Part shown: piece by piece, positions 1-9,186 of the stretch
Layout of the letters: every line of letters begins with the position of its first letter
Numbering within the stretch: the stretch's first letter is position 1
DNA from: Limosilactobacillus fermentum
Lineage (GTDB): Bacteria; Bacillota; Bacilli; Lactobacillales; Lactobacillaceae
Direction of reading: 5' to 3'
Assembly (NCBI RefSeq): GCF_013394085.1
Contig: NZ_CP040910.1
Location: forward strand, 444,546 to 508,545
DNA length: 64,000 bases
Translations under genes and position numbers: made by a program
The notes under the pieces: model-generated
Seen by the model: only the letters and a program-made list of their open reading frames with translations
What the model was told of the DNA's origin: nothing
Database searches by the model: none

Positions 1-97
1 AACCAAAAAGTAATGAATGTTAGTTCACAAACAAACTAGAGGTTGTTAGAATGAGTAAGGAATAATATTTCACAATCAAAGAAATGGAGGAATTATT

Positions 98-748
98 ATG
101 CCAAATCGTAAAATTCCCCGTGCCACGGCTAAGCGCTTACCCGTTTATTACCGGTACCTAAACGTTTTATTGAACGCTAATAAGCACCGGGTGTCGTCGA
201 CGGAACTTTCCGAAGCAGTTCAGGTGGACTCTGCCACGATCCGGCGGGACTTTTCCTACTTCGGTGAGCTCGGAAAGCGGGGGTACGGCTACGACGTCGA
301 AAAGTTGTTGAACTTTTTCAAGGGGATCTTGAAGCAAGACAAGTTAACCAGCGTCGCCCTAGTGGGGGTCGGTTCCCTAGGGTCGGCCCTGATGAACTAC
401 AACTTCCACCAGAGCACCAACCTGCGGATTTCAGCGGCCTTTGACCCTAAGGAATCCCTGGCGAACACGGTCAAGAGCGGGATTCCGGTTTACCCGGTCG
501 AAGACATGAAAAAGCAGATTAAGGAGCAACAAATCGACGCCGTTATTTTGACGGTGCCGGGTTCGGAATCGCAAGCGGTCACCGACCAACTGGTTGAAGC
601 CGGGGTTCACGGGATCCTGAACTTTACGCCAGTCCGCCTGTCCGTGCCAAAGGACGTGCAGGTTCAAAACATCGATTTAACCAATGAGTTGCAAACACTG
701 ATCTACTTCATTGAAAGCAACAAGGTTACGACCGACGACGAAGATTAA
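98..748 (+). CDS. rex: Redox-sensing transcriptional repressor Rex
   Basis: Rex senses the NADH/NAD+ ratio and represses fermentation and respiration genes when NADH is low. The 216-residue protein has the family layout: an N-terminal winged helix (about residues 1-80, with the [13 protein letters not shown] recognition region near 44-56) and a Rossmann domain with the nucleotide loop GVGSLG at 90-95. Length matches the family. The ATG is preceded by a strong GGAGGA ribosome-binding site at 86-91. It is followed by repeat copy A and a bidirectional terminator, so it is probably monocistronic and separated from groESL. I see no clear Rex operator (TTGTGA-N6-TCACAA) in the 97 bases upstream that are visible. 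Confidence 0.96.
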   Translation: MPNRKIPRATAKRLPVYYRYLNVLLNANKHRVSSTELSEAVQVDSATIRRDFSYFGELGKRGYGYDVEKLLNFFKGILKQDKLTSVALVGVGSLGSALMNYNFHQSTNLRISAAFDPKESLANTVKSGIPVYPVEDMKKQIKEQQIDAVILTVPGSESQAVTDQLVEAGVHGILNFTPVRLSVPKDVQVQNIDLTNELQTLIYFIESNKVTTDDED

Positions 749-754
749 TCCGAA

Positions 755-866
755 GAGAGTGGAAAATAACTTCCGCTGCGGGTCGGATGTAAGAGCGCAT
801 CGTTCTTCGGCCTGCTTAGGCACTAGACCTGCGGTGATTGGCCACTTTTTCTGTCTAACATTCGGA
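755..866 (-). repeat. Intergenic hairpin element, copy A (group 1)
   Basis: Read on the minus strand this begins GAATGTTAGACAGAAA, then GTGG..AAT.ACC, GCAGGTCTAGTG, CCTAAGCAGGCCGAAGAACG and closes with the complementary arm GTTATTTTCCAC. The same blocks recur at 5515-5648, 24204-24334 and elsewhere. The central loop is about 25 bases shorter than in copies C and E. It lies between the rex stop codon and the terminator at 878-905, so the rex transcript would carry it as its 3' UTR. Confidence 0.85.
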
Positions 867-877
867 TATACAGCAAG

Positions 878-905
878 GAGGCTGGGAATTCCCAGCCTCT
901 TTTTT
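878..905. terminator. Bidirectional terminator after rex
   Basis: An 11-bp perfect palindrome (GAGGCTGGGAA/TTCCCAGCCTC) is followed by a T run. The same hairpin sequence, with variable loops, flanks other copies of the repeat element (5463, 24160, 39325, 57014). Confidence 0.9.
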
Positions 906-934
906 GTTTGGTCAAAATTAGTCAAAGTTTTTGG

Positions 935-962
935 TTGCATTCCGGGGGAAAGGTGTTATATT
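935..962 (+). promoter_or_regulatory. Promoter of groES-groEL
   Basis: A -35-like TTGCAT (935-940) and a -10-like TATATT (957-962) with 16 bases between lie directly upstream of the CIRCE operator, the usual arrangement for HrcA-repressed class I heat-shock operons. Confidence 0.6.
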
Positions 963-973
963 AGAATATGTAA

Positions 974-1000
974 TTAGCACTTGAGGGGGTTGAGTGCTAG
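974..1000 (+). promoter_or_regulatory. CIRCE operator (HrcA site)
   Basis: TTAGCACTT, nine bases, GAGTGCTAG matches the CIRCE consensus TTAGCACTC-N9-GAGTGCTAA with two outer mismatches. HrcA represses groESL through this site. Two further copies of the right half-site follow at 1003-1011 (GAGTGCTCG) and 1015-1023 (..GTGCTAA). Confidence 0.92.
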
Positions 1001-1060
1001 CAGAGTGCTCGTCCCCGTGCTAACCACTAATCATTGACTTGAAATAATGGAGGGATAACC

Positions 1061-1342
1061 ATGTTAAAACCATTAGGAGATCGTGTCATTTTAAAGGCGC
1101 AAGAAGAAGAACAAACCGTTGGGGGGATTGTTTTAGCCTCCAACGCTAAGAACAAGCCAACCACTGGGGTGGTAGTGGCCGTTGGACAAGGTCGCACGCT
1201 GGATAATGGCCAAGTGGTGGCGGTCGCCGTTAAGGAAGGCGACAAGGTCTTGTTTGACAAGTACGCCGGCAACGAAGTGGAATACGATGGTGAAACCTAC
1301 CTGGTTGTCCACGAAAAGGATTTAGTTGCGGTTGTTGACTAA
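1061..1342 (+). CDS. groES: Co-chaperonin GroES (Hsp10)
   Basis: GroES is the heptameric lid of the GroEL chaperonin in the cytoplasm. The 93-residue product has the family start [11 protein letters not shown], the mobile loop ([13 protein letters not shown], about 16-28) that docks on GroEL, and the C-terminal roof/base strands. Length is typical. An AATGGAGGGATAACC ribosome-binding region precedes the ATG. It is the first gene of the CIRCE-controlled operon, with groEL 24 bases downstream. Confidence 0.98.
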   Translation: MLKPLGDRVILKAQEEEQTVGGIVLASNAKNKPTTGVVVAVGQGRTLDNGQVVAVAVKEGDKVLFDKYAGNEVEYDGETYLVVHEKDLVAVVD

Positions 1343-1354
1343 GAAATTCAATGA

Positions 1355-2998
<1,644 letters not shown>

Positions 2999-3017
2999 TT
3001 TGAAAATTAATTTTTGG

Positions 3018-3060
3018 GAGGTGAGTGACCGGAGCTGTGGCTTCGGGCACCCACCTTTTT
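3018..3060 (+). terminator. groEL terminator
   Basis: The arms AGGTGAGTGACCGGAGC and GCTTCGGGCACCCACCT pair with a few mismatches around a 4-base loop and are followed by T6. Confidence 0.9.
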
Positions 3061-3137
3061 TGCGTAGAAACGGTGGTATTCGGTTCACCCGGGGTGTAGA
3101 ATAGCTGTTGACTTATTTTTAAGAGGAGACAAATTTT

Positions 3138-4976
3138 ATGTGGCGCTATCTTAAACGTGTCTTGATCGGGAAACCATTAAAGACGCTTGACGAGGGCCAG
3201 TCGCACTTGACGAAGTTTAAGGCTTTGGCCATGCTTTCGTCCGACGCCCTTTCGTCAGTGGCCTACGGTACCGAACAGATTACCACGGTTTTAGTAACCC
3301 TTTCGACGGCCGCCATCTGGTATTCCTTACCGATTGCCGGCATTGTTTTAGTTCTGTTGTTAGCAATTACCTTGTCTTACCGGCAAATCATCCACGCTTA
3401 TCCGAGCGGTGGGGGCGCCTACGTTGTCGCCACCAAAAACTGGGGGAGCAACGGGGGCCTAATCGCCGGGGGCTCGCTGCTAGTCGACTACATGTTGACG
3501 GTGGCGGTATCAACGACGTCGGGGACGGAAGCGATCACGTCTGCAATTCCTTTCCTATATAATTATTCGGTCCATATTTCAGTGGTGATTGTCTTGATCA
3601 TCATGTTCATGAACCTACGGGGGATGAGTGAGAGTGCTAACTTCCTGACCATTCCGGTCTATTTTTTCATAATCATGATGACGGTGATGATCGTCTGGGG
3701 TGGCTATAACATTGCTACCGGTCACGTGGCTTACCACGCCACGGCCAATTACGGGACGCCGGTAGCCGGGATGTCTGCCATCCTGTTCATCCGGGCTTTT
3801 TCGGCCGGGTCATCTTCTTTGACCGGTGTCGAGGCGATCTCCAATGCCGTACCGAACTTTAACCCTCCTAAGAAGAAAAACGCCGCCAACACCTTGGCAA
3901 TGATGAGCCTGATCTTAGCGGCCTTCTTCGGTGGGGTGACCTTCCTGTCCTTTTACCTGGGAATTGTACCGAACCCGCACCACACCGTCTTGTCCCAGAT
4001 TGGGGCGGCCGTTTTTGGTGGCGAGGGCCTAGGTTACTACCTCTTGCAACTGTCGACGGCGATGATCTTAGCCGTGGCGGCTAACACTGGGTTCTCGGCC
4101 TTTCCAATTTTGGCCTTCAACATGGCCAAGGATAAGTACCTCCCGCACGCCTTTATGGACCGTGGGGACCGGCTAGGCTATTCCAACGGGATTATTTCCC
4201 TGGCGGTCGGGGCGATCGTGTTGATCATCCTTTTCCACGGGAAGACCAACCTATTGATCCCGCTCTACGCCGTCGGGGTGTTCGTACCGTTTACCCTCTC
4301 GCAGTCCGGGATGATTATCCACTGGTTCCGCTTAAAGGAAGGGAATTGGCTGGTTAAGTCAACCATTAACCTGGTGGGGGCGTTAATCTCACTAGCCCTC
4401 GTGATCTTCTTGTTCTGGCAACACTTCTCCAACGTGTGGCCGTACCTGATCATCATGCCGGCCCTCTTGTACCTGTTCCACGTCATTCACACCCACTACA
4501 TCAAGGTGGGGATGCAACTGCGGGTAGCGGAAAAGGCTAAGGTTCAGTTGCATGATTACGACGGGGCCACCGTGATTGTTTTAGTCGGGAACGTGACACG
4601 GGTCACCATGGGCGCCATTAATTACGCCCGTTCAATTGGGGATTACGTCATCGCCATGCACGTGTCCTTTGATGAAAACCCGGGTAAGGAACATAAGACG
4701 GCCAACGAATTTAAGGCCGAGTTCCCGGACGTGCGTTTCGTTGATATTCACTCGTCCTACCGCTCGATTGCCACGCCAACGTTACGGTTCGTAGACGTGA
4801 TCGCCAAGCGGGCGGCCGATAAGAATTATTCGACTACTGTATTGGTTCCGCAGTTCGTTCCAAAGCACCCGTGGCAAATGGCTTTGCACAACCAAACGAG
4901 CCTACGCTTGCGGACCCTACTGAATTCGCGGGAAAACATCATTGTTTCAACTTACAACTATCACTTGCATGAATAA
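3138..4976 (+). CDS. kimA: KimA-type APC superfamily potassium importer
   Basis: KimA is a proton-coupled high-affinity potassium importer of the plasma membrane, inhibited by c-di-AMP in Bacillus. The 612 residues, the start MWRYLKRVLIGKPLKT and the signature LSSDALSSVAYGTEQI (about 34-49) match that family. About twelve hydrophobic helices are followed by a cytosolic C-terminal domain from about residue 455, as in B. subtilis KimA (about 607 residues). The ribosome-binding site is AAGAGGAGA. In Bacillus the gene is preceded by a c-di-AMP (ydaO) riboswitch; the 139-base gap here holds only the groEL terminator and shows no such leader. A generic amino-acid permease is the alternative. The c-di-AMP synthase operon is also in this window (58709 onward). 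Confidence 0.88.
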   Translation: MWRYLKRVLIGKPLKTLDEGQSHLTKFKALAMLSSDALSSVAYGTEQITTVLVTLSTAAIWYSLPIAGIVLVLLLAITLSYRQIIHAYPSGGGAYVVATKNWGSNGGLIAGGSLLVDYMLTVAVSTTSGTEAITSAIPFLYNYSVHISVVIVLIIMFMNLRGMSESANFLTIPVYFFIIMMTVMIVWGGYNIATGHVAYHATANYGTPVAGMSAILFIRAFSAGSSSLTGVEAISNAVPNFNPPKKKNAANTLAMMSLILAAFFGGVTFLSFYLGIVPNPHHTVLSQIGAAVFGGEGLGYYLLQLSTAMILAVAANTGFSAFPILAFNMAKDKYLPHAFMDRGDRLGYSNGIISLAVGAIVLIILFHGKTNLLIPLYAVGVFVPFTLSQSGMIIHWFRLKEGNWLVKSTINLVGALISLALVIFLFWQHFSNVWPYLIIMPALLYLFHVIHTHYIKVGMQLRVAEKAKVQLHDYDGATVIVLVGNVTRVTMGAINYARSIGDYVIAMHVSFDENPGKEHKTANEFKAEFPDVRFVDIHSSYRSIATPTLRFVDVIAKRAADKNYSTTVLVPQFVPKHPWQMALHNQTSLRLRTLLNSRENIIVSTYNYHLHE

Positions 4977-4981
4977 TTGAT

Positions 4982-5019
4982 GGGGGAGGGGAGAATTAGA
5001 GTTCTTCCGGCCCCTTTTT
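4982..5019 (+). terminator. kimA terminator
   Basis: An imperfect GC-rich hairpin (GGGG...GAGAA ttaga GTTCTT...CCCC) is followed by T5. It does not share the GAGGCTGGGA sequence of the group 1 terminators. Confidence 0.7.
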
Positions 5020-5032
5020 GATTTTTGAATTT

Positions 5033-5154
5033 TACACAGATAACGTGGGAAATAACCGTCGGCCTAGTGGCTAAGTATGGGTGAAGAACACCGCGTTCCG
5101 CGCTAACCTCCCCCTAGCTTAACCTAACGACCTGCCAACCAGTTGTTTCCCATT
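5033..5154 (+). repeat. Intergenic hairpin element, copy B (group 2)
   Basis: It starts ACACAGATAACGTGGGAAATAACC, continues GGCCTAGTGGCTAAG and GAAGAAC, and closes with CTTAACC, CGACCTGCC and GTTGTTTCCCAT. The left flank (TTACACAGATAA) is shared with copy F, not with the GTTAGACAGAAA copies. It lies between two co-directional genes. Confidence 0.8.
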
Positions 5155-5194
5155 CCCCCTTAACGGGAATATTTCCCGGGAAATGGATGCACTT

Positions 5195-5449
5195 ATGAAA
5201 CGAAAAATTATAACCGTGGTTACGGGACTGGTGGGGATTATCTTAATGATGTCCTTTACGATTCAACAAGAGCACTTTCACTCGGGAATTTACGGGGTGC
5301 TCGGGAGTATTCTATTGGTGGGTGCTTACGTTAGTGCCCACTACGAAGCCTGGCGGGAACATGACCGTCGGGTGCGCCACGTTACCATCACCTTAGCGGT
5401 GCTCTGCGTTCTCTTGGTAGCACTGAACTTGGTGGAGCAGTTTATATAA
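5195..5449 (+). CDS. Small membrane protein, unknown function
   Basis: This 84-residue product has three hydrophobic segments (roughly residues 4-20, 30-48 and 62-80) separated by short charged stretches such as HYEAWREHDRRVRH. It should be an inner-membrane protein. I do not recognise a family or function. An ATG twelve bases further upstream (5183) is in frame, but GGGAAATGG at 5178-5186 is better spaced for the ATG at 5195. It stands alone between repeat copies B and C, with its own terminator. Confidence 0.65.
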   Translation: MKRKIITVVTGLVGIILMMSFTIQQEHFHSGIYGVLGSILLVGAYVSAHYEAWREHDRRVRHVTITLAVLCVLLVALNLVEQFI

Positions 5450-5462
5450 AAAAGTGGCAGTA

Positions 5463-5507
5463 CAACAAGAGGCCAGGAGAAACACTGTTTTCTCCTAGCC
5501 TCTCTTG
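5463..5507. terminator. Bidirectional terminator between the small membrane gene and yigZ
   Basis: A long near-perfect hairpin (CAAGAGGCCAGGAGAAA ... TTTTCTCCTAGCCTCTCTTG) lies between convergent genes. It belongs to the same sequence family as the terminators at 878 and 57014. Confidence 0.9.
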
Positions 5508-5514
5508 TTGTATT

Positions 5515-5648
5515 CTCGAATGTTAGACAGAAAACGTGGTAAATAACCGCCGGCCTAGTGTTTAAGCAGGCTGAAGAACGGTACATTTTGCACCACCTAT
5601 TCGGCTAGGATTAGTCAGAAGACCTGCCGAGAGGGTTGTTTCCTACTA
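5515..5648 (-). repeat. Intergenic hairpin element, copy C (group 1)
   Basis: It carries GAATGTTAGACAGAAAACGTGG, TAAATAACCGCCGGCCTAGTG, TTTAAGCAGGCTGAAGAACGG and the closing arm GACCTGCC...GGGTTGTTTCCTAC. It lies between the yigZ stop codon and the terminator at 5463-5507, so the minus-strand yigZ transcript would end with it. Confidence 0.85.
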
Positions 5649-6284
5649 ATTATTTAAGGGGACCTCGTGAAAACGTTGGTCCTCCTTTTTAATTTGGAGT
5701 TGGTGGTTGAAGCGGTCGGTGAGGGTTTGGATCTGTTCGTCGACTTCTTCTAGGTTGATGAAGACCCGGATGGTGACGTCAACGCCATATTCCTCCCCAG
5801 CCAGGGCCAACCCCGCTTGTTCTAAGTAGTAGTGGACCTGATCGTTGAGGCGGTAGGGAACAGTGATGGCGACCACCTGCTGGGTGATTCGCTCAACCAA
5901 GCCGGCCTGGGCAATTGCCTCGGTGGTGACGTTGGAATAGGCACGGATTAACCCGCCGGCGCCCAACTTAATTCCACCGAAGTAGCGGGTGACCACGGCA
6001 CAGACGTCGTGGACGTGGGCGAGCTGGAGGGCCTCTAAGATGGGGACACCGGCCGTGCCACTGGGTTCACCGTTATCACTTTCCCGCTGGATCTGATCGT
6101 TATCGCCGAGCAGGTAGGCGTAGCAGTTATGGTTAGCCTTGCGGTTTTCCTTGCTGATGTGGGTGATGAAGTCTTGGGCTTCTTGTTCACTGTGTACCCG
6201 GGCTAGGCTACAGATGAAGCGGGATTTTTTGATGACTAATTCGAATTCCGTATTTTGGTGGATGGTCAAATATTGTGCTGCCAA
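5646..6284 (-). CDS. yigZ: YigZ/IMPACT family (UPF0029) protein
   Basis: This is a 212-residue cytoplasmic protein of the YigZ/YvyE/IMPACT family. The N-terminal Impact domain (about 15-125) contains KKSRFICSLARV, NHNCYAYLLG, DNGEPSGTAGVPILE and VVTRYFGGIKLGAGGL, all hallmark blocks. A small C-terminal ferredoxin-like domain follows (about 140-205). Family members bind nucleic acid or ribosome-associated partners, but no defined reaction is established. The likely start is TTG (6282-6284), seven bases after AGGAGG; no in-frame ATG fits the conserved start. It is divergent from comFA, as often seen in Firmicutes. Confidence 0.9.
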   Translation of the reverse strand: MAAQYLTIHQNTEFELVIKKSRFICSLARVHSEQEAQDFITHISKENRKANHNCYAYLLGDNDQIQRESDNGEPSGTAGVPILEALQLAHVHDVCAVVTRYFGGIKLGAGGLIRAYSNVTTEAIAQAGLVERITQQVVAITVPYRLNDQVHYYLEQAGLALAGEEYGVDVTIRVFINLEEVDEQIQTLTDRFNHQLQIKKEDQRFHEVPLNN

Positions 6285-6347
6285 AAAAGGGCCTCCTTAC
6301 GTTACTAAAAGCACTTTCCCCGTATTTAATGGTAAGGGGGAAAAACC

Positions 6348-7664
6348 ATGCAAAAAGAAGAATTATACGGGCGCCGGGTTTTAATTAACCAAGCCTTGCC
6401 CGCTCCGTTTGGGTTAACGGGGGAAAAGACGATGGATGAACGGGGACGCTGGGTTACCTGCCGCCGGTGTAACGCCCGCTTAATTAAGGAAAGGGTTCGC
6501 TTACCAAGTGGGGCCTATTACTGTCCAGTGTGCCTGAATTTGGGGCGGGTGACAAGTCATGATCGATTTTATCACTTAGCCGAACCAAATCAATTTACCC
6601 CGCCCACTAACCCGTGCACCTGGCAGGGGCAACTGAGCCCGCTGCAAGAGCGGGTAGCGAGTGAGGTGGCGGCCGGGATGGCGGCCCACCAGCACCGGCT
6701 ATTATGGGCGGTCACGGGTGCCGGGAAGACCGAGATGATCTTTCCGGCACTAACCGGCGCACTAAAACGGGGTGAACGGGTGGCGGTGGCCTCGCCGCGC
6801 GTCGACGTATGCTTGGAGCTCTACCCGCGCCTGCAAGCGGCCTTTGCGGGGGTACCAATTGCCCTGTTGCACGGCAAGAATCCGGCACCCTACCAGTACC
6901 GACAGTTGACCATCTGTACCACCCACCAGTTATTACGCTTCTACCACGCCTTTGACAACCTGGTGATCGACGAGGTAGATGCCTTTCCCTTTGCTGGGGA
7001 TCCGGCCCTGTTATTTGCCGCCCACCAAGCGATCAAAGAGGGCGGGGGACTCCTTTTTCTCACCGCCACCCCGAGCAAGGAATTGCTCCAGCAGGTTCAC
7101 CAAAAGAAGTTGGCGGTTTCTTACTTGCCCCAACGTTTCCACGGCCACCCGCTACCCCAGATTCAAACCGTGCTGGTTGGCAAGTGGCGGGCGAAGCTAA
7201 CAAAGGGAAAACTACCCAACGCCGTTTCGGCCTGGTTAAAACAGCGGGTTACTAAGGGACAGGAGTTTTTGTTGTTCCTGCCCCACGTCGCCGACCTCGC
7301 TCCGGTGGCCCGGGCGCTCAAAGAAAACTTGGGGGCGGTTAAGTTTATGACGGTGCACGCTAGCGATCCGCAGCGCCTTCAGAAGGTTCAGGCGATGCGG
7401 GAGCGCCAGTTGTCTTTTTTGGTGACCACCACCATTTTAGAGCGTGGGGTTACCTTTCCGGGAATTGACGTCGGCGTCTTGGGGGCGGACGAGGAGGTTT
7501 TTTCCACGGCGGCGTTAGTCCAAATTGCTGGTCGAGTGGGGCGTTCTAAGGAGCGACCGGGCGGCGCCGTGACCTTTTGGGTTCAGGAAAATAGCCGGCG
7601 CATTGAGGAGGCCAAGCAACAAATTAAATCGATGAACCGGCGGGCACGGGGGGTGAGCAAATGA
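6348..7664 (+). CDS. comFA: Competence DNA helicase ComFA
   Basis: ComFA is a membrane-associated superfamily 2 ATPase that helps drive single-stranded DNA uptake during transformation. The 438 residues contain a four-cysteine zinc motif (CRRC near 37 and CPVC near 63), Walker A AVTGAGKTEM (near 124-133), the DEAD-type box DEVDAF (near 208) and helicase C motifs including TTTILERGVTFPG and QIAGRVGRS. The start follows AAGGGGGAAAAACC. comFC begins in its stop codon (ATGA overlap), so the two are co-translated. The gene looks intact, so competence functions may be retained, although the rest of the com system is outside the window. Confidence 0.93.
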   Translation: MQKEELYGRRVLINQALPAPFGLTGEKTMDERGRWVTCRRCNARLIKERVRLPSGAYYCPVCLNLGRVTSHDRFYHLAEPNQFTPPTNPCTWQGQLSPLQERVASEVAAGMAAHQHRLLWAVTGAGKTEMIFPALTGALKRGERVAVASPRVDVCLELYPRLQAAFAGVPIALLHGKNPAPYQYRQLTICTTHQLLRFYHAFDNLVIDEVDAFPFAGDPALLFAAHQAIKEGGGLLFLTATPSKELLQQVHQKKLAVSYLPQRFHGHPLPQIQTVLVGKWRAKLTKGKLPNAVSAWLKQRVTKGQEFLLFLPHVADLAPVARALKENLGAVKFMTVHASDPQRLQKVQAMRERQLSFLVTTTILERGVTFPGIDVGVLGADEEVFSTAALVQIAGRVGRSKERPGGAVTFWVQENSRRIEEAKQQIKSMNRRARGVSK

Positions 7665-8335
7665 ACTGCCTATTGTGTGACGCCCCGATTAAGTGGCGCC
7701 CCCCGGTCAAAGATATTCTCAGTTTTAAGCGGTTAGTGCCGCCGCAACTATGTGGCACTTGTTCCCAGCGTTTCACCGCCCGGGAGGCAGGACGGGGGTG
7801 TCCGTATTGTCAGCGCCCGGGGTTTACGACGACTTGTCCGGAATGTGAGCAGTGGCAAGTGCGGGCCGGTTTCATTTTAACGGTCCGCGCTTGCTTTGGT
7901 TATAACGAGGCGATGAAGGAATTCATGCACGCCTATAAGTTCGTCGGGGATTACCGTTTGCGCCAAGCCTTTAGTGCCCCGTTGACCAAGTTAGTACAAG
8001 AACAGGGGGCGCAAATGGTGGTTCCGCTTCCCTTACACCAAAAGACCCAGCTTCTGCGTGGCTTTAACCAGGTCGAAGGGTTACTGGAGTGCCCCTTTGA
8101 AAGGTTGTTGGTGACTAAGGACCAGGAAAAACAAGAACCCCAGTCGGCCAAAACGCGGGAGCAACGCCTACAGACGCCCCAACCGTTTGACTTAACGGAT
8201 CGAAAACGGGTACGGGGGAAGACAGTGGTTTTAGTCGATGATGTCTTCACGACCGGGCGCACTATGTACCATGCGGCCCAGCTAATGCGCGCGGCTGGAT
8301 GCAAGACAATTTGCGGGGTAACGTTAGCTAATTAG
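7661..8335 (+). CDS. comFC: ComFC/GntX-like phosphoribosyltransferase-fold competence protein
   Basis: ComFC is needed for efficient handling of incoming single-stranded DNA. The 224 residues begin with paired zinc cysteines (CLLC at 3-6, CGTC, CPYC, CPEC over about residues 1-63), followed by a type I phosphoribosyltransferase-like domain with the PRPP-type loop VVLVDDVFTTGRTM (near 190-203). The ATG overlaps the comFA stop by four bases. The insert EKQEPQSAKTREQRLQTPQPF is typical of the family. No terminator follows before the separate hpf promoter. Confidence 0.92.
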   Translation: MNCLLCDAPIKWRPPVKDILSFKRLVPPQLCGTCSQRFTAREAGRGCPYCQRPGFTTTCPECEQWQVRAGFILTVRACFGYNEAMKEFMHAYKFVGDYRLRQAFSAPLTKLVQEQGAQMVVPLPLHQKTQLLRGFNQVEGLLECPFERLLVTKDQEKQEPQSAKTREQRLQTPQPFDLTDRKRVRGKTVVLVDDVFTTGRTMYHAAQLMRAAGCKTICGVTLAN

Positions 8336-8365
8336 GAGATAGTGGAAGCGATTTCCGGATCTTGT

Positions 8366-8394
8366 TTGTTAAATGAGGTTGGATCCCTTATAAT
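8366..8394 (+). promoter_or_regulatory. Promoter of hpf
   Basis: TTGTTA (8366-8371), 17 bases, then a consensus TATAAT (8389-8394). It lies about 76 bases before the hpf ATG. Confidence 0.8.
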
Positions 8395-8470
8395 GAAGAT
8401 AGGATATGAGAAGAGTGGTCCTTCTGATATCAGAACAAGCCAGTGCTTGTACTGAAAGGAGAGAAGTGCA

Positions 8471-9016
8471 ATGTTAAAATTCAATATTCGTGGTGAAAAC
8501 GTTGAAGTTACTGATGCCATCCGTGATTACGTAGTTAAGCGGATCTCCAAGTTAGAGCGGTTCCTTGAACCCAACGTGGAAGCCAACGCCCACGTTAACC
8601 TGAAGGTGTACTCTAACCGTACTTACAAGGTGGAAGTAACGATTCCGTTGCCTTACCTAACGCTGCGGGCGGAAGAAACCTCTAACGACATGTACGGAAG
8701 TGTCGATCTGGTGACTGATAAGCTAGAACGTCAAATCCGTAAGTACAAGACGAAGGTTAACCGGAAGTCACGGGAGAAGGGTTACAAGAACCTGGAATTC
8801 GTTGACACCCCGAGTGAAGAAGTAGAGGCAAGCGACAGCCTGAAGATTGTTCGGACGAAGCAGATCCCCTTGAAGCCAATGGACTCTGAAGAAGCCGTTC
8901 TTCAGATGGATATGTTGGGCCACGACTTCTTCGTTTACCAAGATGCCGAAACCAATGGTACGAGCATTGTTTACCGGCGTAATGACGGGCGCTACGGTTT
9001 AATCGAAGTTAACTAG
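8471..9016 (+). CDS. hpf: Ribosome hibernation promoting factor, long form
   Basis: Long HPF dimerises 70S ribosomes into inactive 100S particles in stationary phase or stress. The 181-residue product has the N-terminal HPF/RaiA beta-alpha domain (about 1-100, MLKFNIRGENVEVTDAIRDYV start) and the C-terminal dimerisation domain (about 125-181, including KPMDSEEAVLQMDMLGHDFFVY). The length separates it from the short HPF of enterobacteria. AAAGGAGAG precedes the ATG. It has its own consensus promoter and terminator. Position next to comFA-comFC and secA is a common Firmicutes arrangement. Confidence 0.97.
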   Translation: MLKFNIRGENVEVTDAIRDYVVKRISKLERFLEPNVEANAHVNLKVYSNRTYKVEVTIPLPYLTLRAEETSNDMYGSVDLVTDKLERQIRKYKTKVNRKSREKGYKNLEFVDTPSEEVEASDSLKIVRTKQIPLKPMDSEEAVLQMDMLGHDFFVYQDAETNGTSIVYRRNDGRYGLIEVN

Positions 9017-9017
9017 G

Positions 9018-9053
9018 CAAAAAGGTGTTAGCACTTGTGCTAGCGCCTTTTTT
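9018..9053 (+). terminator. hpf terminator
   Basis: AGGTGTTAGCAC and GTGCTAGCGCCT pair around a TT loop, followed by T6. Confidence 0.92.
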
Positions 9054-9089
9054 AGTTGGCGTGATTAGTTTTCATTGCCGGGGCAAACA

Positions 9090-9098
9090 TGGTAAAAT
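9090..9098 (+). promoter_or_regulatory. Extended -10 promoter motif of secA
   Basis: TGGTAAAAT, an extended -10 element, lies about 90 bases before the secA ATG. No good -35 hexamer is seen. The same nonamer recurs before other genes in the window. Confidence 0.5.
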
Positions 9099-9186
9099 TG
9101 AAAGCTGATAAGGTTATTTCGATAAAAAAAGGGGTCGGCGAAGGCCTAAACACCCCAAATCTGTGAACAAAGGAAAGGGACGCTTC

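Noticed and set aside
711..977. 88-codon reading frame across repeat copy A and its terminator
   Set aside because: It overlaps the end of rex, the hairpin element, the terminator palindrome and the groES promoter, and has no ribosome-binding site.
5033..5648. CRISPR array made of the recurring elements
   Set aside because: Copies are scattered over the window, far apart, longer than CRISPR repeats, variable in their middle, and without spacers or cas genes.
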